A stretch of DNA of 7,511 bases, taken from NCBI GenBank assembly GCA_030950835.1, contig JAUZQU010000039.1:1-7511 (forward strand). Reading direction: 5' to 3'. Every line of letters starts with the position of its first letter. The first letter of the stretch is position 1. Positions 1 to 5,244 of this stretch are shown piece after piece. Origin of the DNA: Mariprofundaceae bacterium (lineage in GTDB: Bacteria > Pseudomonadota > Zetaproteobacteria > Mariprofundales > Mariprofundaceae). The notes beneath the pieces were generated by a model, which was not told the origin of the DNA, made no database searches, and saw only the letters and a list, made by a program, of their open reading frames with translations. The position numbers were made by a program, and so were the translations under genes.

Positions 1-254
1 GGCGCGATAAGAATGGAGGAGAGGTGTATGTAGCCTTGAATCTAACGCCAGTGCCACGTCCAAGCTATCGTTTGGGGGTTACTCAAGCTGGATTTTATGC
101 CGAGTTACTCAATACCGATGCTGCTGAATATGCTGGCTCAAACATGGGCAATGCAGGTGGGGTTCATAGTTTGGATGTTGGGGCGATGGGTAAGCCGTAT
201 GCGATTGATGTGATTTTGCCACCGTTATCTTGCGTGGTCTTACAAAAGCAATAA
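1..254 (+). CDS. glgB: 1,4-alpha-glucan branching enzyme GlgB, C-terminal end (5' partial)
   Basis: Only the last 83 or so codons are present; the reading frame is open from base 3 and ends at TAA 252-254. The visible part is the C-terminal all-beta domain of glycogen branching enzyme (GH13 family). It shows VYVALNLTPVPRPSYRLGV, then a Y-AELLNTD segment, then GSNMGNAGG, and finally an LPPLSCVVL ending. This order is typical of GlgB tails. The enzyme forms alpha-1,6 branches in glycogen in the cytoplasm. Its catalytic domain lies upstream of the window, so activity cannot be judged. A GTG at 24 is an internal valine codon and not a start. No other glg gene follows, so glgB is probably the last gene of its operon. 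A hairpin begins 34 bases after the stop. Confidence 0.9.
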   Translation, partial: RDKNGGEVYVALNLTPVPRPSYRLGVTQAGFYAELLNTDAAEYAGSNMGNAGGVHSLDVGAMGKPYAIDVILPPLSCVVLQKQ

Positions 255-632
255 TATGAGAGTTTGATGTTGGCAATCTAAGAATAAGGTGGCTCGGGAG
301 CGCAAAAGGGGGGAGAGGCTGCGCTCAACCGAGCCGCTGCGCACTTTAGCTTTAAGATGAAGAATGTCATGTGTTATTTTTCATGTCGATGTTGCAAGCT
401 GTATAACAGCAGTAATCTTGGTGATGATATTATCTTTTGCCTGTATCCTAGGGTGAACATATCAAGATTTTTTCTGCAATTTTAGACAGCCTTGGCGACG
501 TTTACCACATGGGGTTTGTGCAAGGTTTCTTGGCTTAAACAAAACACATGATTTTATGCTGGAAGCAGGTTATCTTGCGACAAAATTATGATCTCTAGAC
601 CCGATATGAGGCTGGGTGTCTGGCGTTATTTT
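255..632. other. Intergenic region between glgB and the secA promoter
   Basis: This stretch contains no gene I can support. It holds a strong hairpin (289-337), a 13-base palindrome GCTGT-ATA-ACAGC (398-410) that could be a small operator, and a terminator-like hairpin near its right end (595-634). Two overlapping short ORFs are open here: 357-485 (42 codons, cysteine-rich N-terminal half) and 364-456 (30 codons, hydrophobic C-terminal half). Neither has a good ribosome binding site, and such lengths are expected by chance. I recognise no known RNA family. A small RNA between the two hairpins is possible, but I found no good promoter for one. Confidence 0.6.
289..337. repeat. Long imperfect hairpin with purine-rich loop downstream of glgB
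   Basis: The left arm 289-297 (GTGGCTCGG) pairs with 329-337, with one G-T wobble. The inner arm 298-304 (GAGCGCA) pairs with 320-326. A two-base AA bulge (327-328) separates the blocks, giving 16 pairs in all. The loop (305-319) is almost all purine and contains six consecutive G. No T-run follows directly on either strand, so it is not a textbook intrinsic terminator. It could instead protect the 3' end of the glgB mRNA, act as a weak terminator, or be part of a structured RNA. GCTGCGC occurs twice (318-324 and 336-342), so the GCGCA of the left arm has two possible partners. Confidence 0.6.
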
Positions 633-634
633 TT
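595..634 (+). terminator. Possible intrinsic terminator upstream of the secA promoter
   Basis: CTAGACCC (595-602) pairs with GGTGTCTGG (615-623), giving about eight pairs with one bulged T (617) and one G-T wobble. The loop is 12 bases. TTATTTTTT follows at 626-634. This is the form of a Rho-independent terminator, though the stem is modest. It would stop transcription coming from glgB, or from a small transcript in the gap, just before secA. Its T-run overlaps the -35 element of the proposed secA promoter. Confidence 0.4.
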
Positions 635-661
635 GATTTTCATTTGGCTTAAATCCATAAT
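633..661 (+). promoter_or_regulatory. Probable sigma70 promoter of the secA operon
   Basis: TTGATT (633-638) matches four of six -35 consensus bases. CATAAT (656-661) matches five of six -10 bases. The spacer is exactly 17 bases. Transcription would begin near 668, giving a leader of about 115 bases before secA. It is the best promoter match I found in the gap. Confidence 0.6.
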
Positions 662-694
662 ACACTCTTTTTAGTTGAGAATATATTTTTTGGA

Positions 695-761
695 AGTCTT
701 GTCGAATCAAAGGGTTGCGTAAGATGTTGTATGTTCATGTCAGGTTGAGAGACGACAGACT
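695..761 (+). promoter_or_regulatory. Long-range stem in the secA mRNA leader
   Basis: AGTCT-t-GTCG (695-704) is complementary to CGACAGACT (753-761): nine Watson-Crick pairs with a single bulged T at 700. The enclosed loop (705-752) contains the start of the small upstream ORF at 724. The right arm ends ten bases before the secA Shine-Dalgarno sequence (772-777), so the stem does not cover it. Ribosomes translating the upstream ORF would open the right arm. A regulatory role is inference only. Confidence 0.35.
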
Positions 762-789
762 GTTTTATCATGAGGGGAATCCATGTTAA
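724..789 (+). CDS. Candidate leader peptide (upstream ORF) overlapping the secA start
   Basis: This 21-codon ORF starts at ATG 724 and begins MLYVHVRLRDDR. It ends at TAA 787-789, seven bases inside secA and in a different frame. A weak Shine-Dalgarno match (AGGG, 711-714) lies nine bases before the ATG. It sits wholly inside the predicted secA leader and overlaps the secA start codon, an arrangement compatible with translational coupling. In Gammaproteobacteria secA is controlled by the leader protein SecM. This peptide is far shorter, has no signal peptide and lacks the SecM arrest motif, so it is at most an analogue. An open frame of this length can easily arise by chance. Confidence 0.2.
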   Translation: MLYVHVRLRDDRLFYHEGNPC

Positions 790-3422
790 AGATATTGACC
801 AATTTTTTTGGTGATCGTAACGGGCGTGTGCTTAAAAAATTGTATCCTGCTTTGGCGAGAATCAATGCCTTTAGTGATGTTACTGCCAAGCTAGATGATG
901 CCGCATTACAAGCGAAGACGACTGAGTTTCGGACGCGCATTGAGCAAGGTGAAAGCCTTGACGATCTGTTGCCAGAAGCATTTGCGGTGGTGCGTGAGGC
1001 ATCGGACAGGGTATTGTCTATGCGTCATTTCGACGCACAACTGTTGGGCGGTGTTATTTTACATCAAGGTAAGATTGCCGAGATGAAGACGGGTGAGGGT
1101 AAAACCTTAACGGCAACATTGGCTATATATTTGAATGCTTTGTCGGGCAAGGGCGCACATGTGGTGACCGTGAATGACTATTTGGCAAGCCGTGATGCTG
1201 AACAAATGGGTCAATTGTATGGCTTTCTAGGTTTGACGACAGGCGTGATTGTTAGCGGTATGGAACATGCAGCGCGTCAAGCAGCTTATGCAGCAGATAT
1301 CACTTATGGTACGAATAACGAGTTTGGTTTTGATTATTTACGCGATAATATGGCGTTTTCTTTGGCAGAACTGGTGCAACGTGGGTATAACTTTGCCATT
1401 GTGGATGAAGTGGACTCGATTCTGATTGATGAAGCGCGCACACCGCTGATTATTTCTGGCCCTACAGAGCAAGCAGGTGAGCTTTATACTTTGGGTGATA
1501 AGCTGGCTCGTAAACTGGTGCCAGAAGATTATGATTTGGATGAAAAAGATAAAGTAGTGTCGTTTACCGAAAGTGGCATGGAACATATTGAAGATTTATT
1601 TCGCGAAGTAGGGCATTTAACTGACGGTAGTGGTTTGTATGACCCTGAAAATATCAATTTATTACACGCAGCGACCCAAAGTTTGCGTGCGCATACTTTA
1701 TTTATGCGTGAAAAAGAATATATCGTGCGCAACGATGAAGTGGTGATTATTGATGAGTTTACAGTGCGCATGATGGCAGGTCGCCGTTATTCGGATGGTC
1801 AACATCAAGCCTTAGAAGCCAAGGAAGGCGTGACCATTCAGGCGGAAAACCAAACGTTATCGTCGATTACCTTCCAAAACTTTTTCCGTTTGTATGGCGT
1901 GTTGTCTGGCATGACAGGTACAGCCGATACCGAAGCTGAAGAATTCAATAAAATCTACAAGCTTGAAGTGGTCATTTTACCGACCAACCGAGATATGGTA
2001 CGCCATGATATGGGTGACTTGATTTATCGGGATGCCGAAGATAAATATGATGCCATTATTGAAGATATCGTGGGTACACATGCTACAGGTGCGCCTGTAT
2101 TGGTGGGTACAACATCGATTGATAAGTCTGAATTTTTAGCTGATTTATTGAAGAAAAAAGGCATTCCACATGAAGTGCTAAATGCCAAACACCATGAGCG
2201 TGAAGCGGATATTGTGGGGCAAGCTGGGCGCAAAAATGCGATTACCATTGCCACGAATATGGCTGGACGGGGTACGGACATCGTATTGGGTGGTAATCCT
2301 GATATGTTGATTGCGGCATTGCCGAAAAAATTAAGTGATAATGAACGTGCAAAACGGGCTGCGGAAATTAAAGAGGCTTGTAAAGTCGAACATGAAGAAG
2401 TGGTCGCGGCGGGTGGTTTGCATATTATTGGTACTGAACGCCATGAATCGCGTCGTATTGATAATCAGTTGCGTGGGCGTGCAGGTAGGCAGGGTGACCC
2501 TGGTTCAACCCGCTTTTATTTGTCGCTTGAAGATGATTTGATGCGCATTTTTGGTGGCGATAAAATGCAAAATATGCTGACCAAAATGGGCTTTAGCAAA
2601 GGCGAAGTGATTGAACATCCGTGGGTGAGCAAAGCGATTTCCAATTCACAGAAGAAAGTGGAAGGGCGCAATTTTGATACGCGTAAACAACTGCTTGAAT
2701 ATGATGATGTGATGAATAAACAACGTGAGGTAATTTATAACCAACGTCGGGATGTGTTAGAAGCTGAAGACGTGCAGGATGTGATGCAGGATATGGCATT
2801 GGATTATGCGGATCGTTTAATAGAGACGTATTTAAATGATATTCCTGATGCTTGGGATGTAGATGGTTTGCAGCAGGATATGGCAGATAAGTTGGGTATC
2901 GACGCGGATGTACAAGCTTGGGTGGACGCAGATGATGTGGAAACCAATGCCCAAATGACACCAAAAATCGTCCAAGCTATGACGGAACATATGGCAGTCA
3001 AAGAAGAACAAACGGGTGATGGGCAGTTGCGCGGGTTTGAGAAATGGTTGTTATTACATGTCTTGGATCAGCATTGGAAAGAACATTTGTTGGCGATGGA
3101 TCATTTGCGTCAAAGCGTGGGTTTGCGTGGTTATGCGCAGAAAAATCCAGTTCAAGAGTATAAACATGAATCGTTCAAGTTGTTTAGCGGCATGTTGGAC
3201 AAAGTGCGCGTGGAAGCGGTGACCACTTTGTTTCGTGTGGAAGTGAAAGAGCCGCCAAAACCAGAGCCAAAACCTGAAAACATCCAATATAACCGTGTGG
3301 ATAATACACCAGCGGAAAAAGTTGAAACATTCAAGCGTGACCAGCCTAAAGTGGGGCGAAACGACCCCTGTCCTTGTGGTTCTGGCAAGAAATACAAACA
3401 ATGCCATGGCAAGAAGCGTTAA
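783..3422 (+). CDS. secA: Protein translocase motor ATPase SecA
   Basis: SecA is the ATPase that pushes unfolded secretory proteins through the SecYEG channel, working in the cytoplasm and at the inner membrane. The 879-residue product is near the usual proteobacterial length (E. coli has 901). The Walker A motif MKTGEGKT is at 101-108, and Walker B (VDEVDSILIDEA) has the acidic DEVD at 208-211. The preprotein-binding region follows at roughly 220-370. The second motor domain carries TNMAGRGTDIVLGG (491-504) and the arginine-finger segment QLRGRAGRQGDPGS (562-575). The helical scaffold/IRA1 region lies near 757-801. A proline-rich linker (about 820-835) leads to a zinc-binding tail with C863, C865, C874 and H875, which in the family binds SecB and lipids. 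The ATG at 783 follows GAGGGG (772-777) at a good distance and gives the standard MLKILTNFFG N-terminus. It is the first gene of a likely secA-argJ-ssb operon. Confidence 0.98.
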   Translation: MLKILTNFFGDRNGRVLKKLYPALARINAFSDVTAKLDDAALQAKTTEFRTRIEQGESLDDLLPEAFAVVREASDRVLSMRHFDAQLLGGVILHQGKIAEMKTGEGKTLTATLAIYLNALSGKGAHVVTVNDYLASRDAEQMGQLYGFLGLTTGVIVSGMEHAARQAAYAADITYGTNNEFGFDYLRDNMAFSLAELVQRGYNFAIVDEVDSILIDEARTPLIISGPTEQAGELYTLGDKLARKLVPEDYDLDEKDKVVSFTESGMEHIEDLFREVGHLTDGSGLYDPENINLLHAATQSLRAHTLFMREKEYIVRNDEVVIIDEFTVRMMAGRRYSDGQHQALEAKEGVTIQAENQTLSSITFQNFFRLYGVLSGMTGTADTEAEEFNKIYKLEVVILPTNRDMVRHDMGDLIYRDAEDKYDAIIEDIVGTHATGAPVLVGTTSIDKSEFLADLLKKKGIPHEVLNAKHHEREADIVGQAGRKNAITIATNMAGRGTDIVLGGNPDMLIAALPKKLSDNERAKRAAEIKEACKVEHEEVVAAGGLHIIGTERHESRRIDNQLRGRAGRQGDPGSTRFYLSLEDDLMRIFGGDKMQNMLTKMGFSKGEVIEHPWVSKAISNSQKKVEGRNFDTRKQLLEYDDVMNKQREVIYNQRRDVLEAEDVQDVMQDMALDYADRLIETYLNDIPDAWDVDGLQQDMADKLGIDADVQAWVDADDVETNAQMTPKIVQAMTEHMAVKEEQTGDGQLRGFEKWLLLHVLDQHWKEHLLAMDHLRQSVGLRGYAQKNPVQEYKHESFKLFSGMLDKVRVEAVTTLFRVEVKEPPKPEPKPENIQYNRVDNTPAEKVETFKRDQPKVGRNDPCPCGSGKKYKQCHGKKR

Positions 3423-3425
3423 ACC

Positions 3426-4649
3426 ATGCCAGTGATGCCGCAACGTCTGCAAGCACCCTTACCCGTAGCGGGTTTTCGGGTAGGCTCGGCCTCTTGTGGC
3501 GTTAAATCAGCAGATTTAAAGGGGAAACGACAAGATTTAACCTTGATTCTAGCAGATGTACCGACGCAAGCGGCAGGTGTGTTTACACAAAACAGCTTTA
3601 GAGCGGCATGTGTTGATTTAGCTGAAAAAAGGCTTGCAGAGCAGGCGAAAGATATACGTCTGATTGTTGCCAATGCGGGTAATGCCAATGCTGGTGTGGG
3701 TGAGATGGAGCGGGTATGGGCGCAACAACTGATTGATTTGTCGGCTGAGGCTGTTGATGTGCGCTCCGATCAGGTGTTATCTGCTTCAACGGGTGTGATT
3801 GGTGAGCCTTTCCCCATTAAACGCATTGCGGATACGATGTTTGAAGCCGTGGATAGCTTAGCCGAAGACAACTGGATTCAAGCAGCAGAAGCGATTCGTA
3901 CTACAGATACTTTTGCCAAATGTGCTTCGCGTCAGTTTGAGGTGCAGGGTAAAACGTATACGATTCCGGGCGTGTCTAAGGGTAGTGGTATGATTCACCC
4001 CAATATGGCAACCATGCTTGGTTTTATCGCTACAGATGCACCGCTTGCCGCAGATACCTTGCAAGTGATGTTGTCGAAAGTGGCTGATCGTTCGTTCAAT
4101 AGCATCAGTGTGGATGGGGATACTTCCACCAATGATACGGTCTACCTCTTATCATCAGGTTTAGGGCTTGGTTTAGCTGTGCTTGAAGATACTTCCAGCT
4201 TTGAACAGGCATTAGAAGAAGTGGCGATTGAATTGGCACAGCTGATTGTGCGTGATGGTGAGGGTGTGACCAAATTTGTGAGCATTCAGGTTACAGGGGC
4301 GACATCTGAAGCCCAAGCACGACAACTTGGACGCACGATTGCGGTCTCTCCGCTGGTCAAAACAGCATTTGCAGGCTCGGATGCTAATTGGGGGCGTATC
4401 CTGATGGCGATTGGCAATAGTGGCTTGGATATTGTGCCTGAAAAGGTAAGCTTGAAGGCGGATGATGTTTTCATTGTCGAACATGGTAACTTACACCCTG
4501 ATTATCAGGATGATTTGGGTATGCAGGTGTTTGCCCAAGATGAGTTTTGTTTGCATGTTGACTTGGCTTTAGGTGAATCCCAAGCAACTGTGTGGACAGG
4601 TGATTTAACCCATGATTATATCACCATCAATGCAGAATACAGAACATAA
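3426..4649 (+). CDS. argJ: Glutamate N-acetyltransferase / amino-acid acetyltransferase ArgJ
   Basis: ArgJ moves the acetyl group from N-acetylornithine to glutamate, the recycling step of arginine synthesis in the cytoplasm. Some members also make acetylglutamate from acetyl-CoA; which type this is cannot be read from the sequence. The 407 residues match the family length. The precursor is cleaved by itself before Thr196 in the motif HPNMATMLGF (191-200), which frees this threonine as the N-terminal nucleophile. Thr122-Gly123 in SASTGVIGE fit the oxyanion hole, and Lys185 in SKGSGM fits the substrate-binding lysine. The SVDGDTSTND (228-237) and ANWGRI (320-325) motifs and the C-terminal NAEYRT ending are also typical. 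The ATG lies three bases after the secA stop with only a weak ribosome site (AAGAAG, 3411-3416), so translation is probably coupled to secA. An in-frame ATG at 3435 is an alternative start. Confidence 0.97.
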   Translation: MPVMPQRLQAPLPVAGFRVGSASCGVKSADLKGKRQDLTLILADVPTQAAGVFTQNSFRAACVDLAEKRLAEQAKDIRLIVANAGNANAGVGEMERVWAQQLIDLSAEAVDVRSDQVLSASTGVIGEPFPIKRIADTMFEAVDSLAEDNWIQAAEAIRTTDTFAKCASRQFEVQGKTYTIPGVSKGSGMIHPNMATMLGFIATDAPLAADTLQVMLSKVADRSFNSISVDGDTSTNDTVYLLSSGLGLGLAVLEDTSSFEQALEEVAIELAQLIVRDGEGVTKFVSIQVTGATSEAQARQLGRTIAVSPLVKTAFAGSDANWGRILMAIGNSGLDIVPEKVSLKADDVFIVEHGNLHPDYQDDLGMQVFAQDEFCLHVDLALGESQATVWTGDLTHDYITINAEYRT

Positions 4650-4682
4650 CAACGATAAAATGTAAAAAGAAGGAGCATCAAG

Positions 4683-5144
4683 ATGAATGTATATAGTTTT
4701 ACAGGGCGTTTAGCCCGCGATTGTGAGCAACGTTTTACCCAAGGCGGCATGGCGATTTGTTCGTTTTCAGTGGCAGTGGATTATGGCTTTGGTGATAACA
4801 AAGGTACGAACTGGATTCGCGCTTCTTTGTTTGGCAAACGTGCGGAAGGCGGTTTGCCACAATATCTGAAAAAAGGCACACAAGTTGCCATTTCAGGCGA
4901 GCTTAAGGTGCGTGAATATGATGATAAAGATGGCGTTAAACGTACTTCGGTTGAAGTGAATGTGGATAAGCTTGATTTGATTGGTGGACGTAATGAGGGT
5001 GGTGGTCAAAGCGGTGGTTATCAGCAGCAACAACCCCAGCAATCGCAACAGCCACAACAACAATCTCCAGCGAGAAACAACGACCCTTTTGCTGAACAGC
5101 CCGATTTTAACGCCGCACCTGTGGATGATGACATTCCTTTTTGA
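4683..5144 (+). CDS. Single-stranded DNA-binding protein (SSB family)
   Basis: The 153-residue protein has an N-terminal OB fold (about 1-101), a low-complexity linker and the acidic C-terminal tip DDDIPF (148-153). In bacterial SSBs that tip binds replication and repair partners. Within the OB fold, FTGRLARD (6-13), AICSFSVAVDY (24-34), the tryptophan W44, YLKKGTQVAISGEL (61-74) and VDKLDLIGG (94-102) fit the family. These include the aromatic residues that stack on single-stranded DNA. The beginning differs from the common NKVILIGNLGRDPE type, so this may be a second, divergent SSB; I therefore give no symbol. The linker (106-131) is rich in glycine, then glutamine. A strong Shine-Dalgarno (GAAGGAG, 4669-4675) lies seven bases before the ATG. 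The gene follows argJ by 33 bases and is probably cotranscribed, and may be translated more strongly than argJ. Confidence 0.92.
   Translation: MNVYSFTGRLARDCEQRFTQGGMAICSFSVAVDYGFGDNKGTNWIRASLFGKRAEGGLPQYLKKGTQVAISGELKVREYDDKDGVKRTSVEVNVDKLDLIGGRNEGGGQSGGYQQQQPQQSQQPQQQSPARNNDPFAEQPDFNAAPVDDDIPF
5022..5064 (+). repeat. CAA/CAG-rich tract encoding the SSB glutamine linker
   Basis: From codon 114 onward nearly every codon is CAA or CAG, broken by CCC, CCA and TCG. The encoded linker is poly-glutamine with proline and serine. The unit is mixed and in triplets, so length changes would keep the frame. Confidence 0.7.
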
Positions 5145-5169
5145 TGTCCGACAGCAGATTTCAACGTAG

Positions 5170-5228
5170 GGCGAAAGTGGGATAAACCAAGTGTTGGCTG
5201 CTTGATAAATTTCACTTTGCCTTGTTTT
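5170..5228 (+). terminator. Probable terminator of the secA-argJ-ssb operon
   Basis: GGC-g-AAAGTG (5170-5179) pairs with CACTTTGCC (5213-5221), nine pairs with one bulged G (5173). The 33-base interior holds a second small hairpin, CCAA-GTG-TTGG (5187-5197). TTGTTTT follows at 5222-5228 and serves as the U-rich tail. It lies 26 bases after the ssb stop. The large interior makes it less certain than a compact hairpin. The right arm overlaps the promoter of the next gene. Confidence 0.45.
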
Positions 5229-5238
5229 GGACTATAAT
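5211..5238 (+). promoter_or_regulatory. Probable promoter of the hybrid histidine kinase
   Basis: TATAAT (5233-5238) is a perfect -10 element. TTCACT (5211-5216) matches four of six -35 bases with a 16-base spacer. With the last T of the -10 at position -7, transcription would start at about 5245, the A of the first in-frame ATG of the kinase gene. The -35 lies in the right arm of the terminator hairpin. Confidence 0.6.
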
Positions 5239-5244
5239 GATGTC

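Noticed and set aside
398..410. GCTGT-ATA-ACAGC palindrome as a LexA box
   Set aside because: LexA sites of the E. coli type need CTG-N10-CAG; here the spacing is much shorter and no gene start is near.
357..485. 42-codon ORF with several cysteines, overlapping a 30-codon hydrophobic ORF (364-456)
   Set aside because: No good Shine-Dalgarno, no recognisable family, and lengths expected by chance in AT-rich DNA. Conservation would be needed to accept either.
2593..2964. 123-codon ORF on the minus strand within secA
   Set aside because: It lies fully inside a clearly coding secA frame, and its histidine- and proline-rich composition is typical of an antisense shadow.
4656..4661. TAAAAT as a possible -10 element just before ssb
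   Set aside because: No acceptable -35 at 15-18 bases upstream. The short argJ-ssb gap is better explained by cotranscription.
5227..5244. TTG start six codons upstream for the histidine kinase
   Set aside because: These bases contain the TATAAT promoter element, there is no ribosome binding site, and ATG 5245 fits the predicted transcript start.
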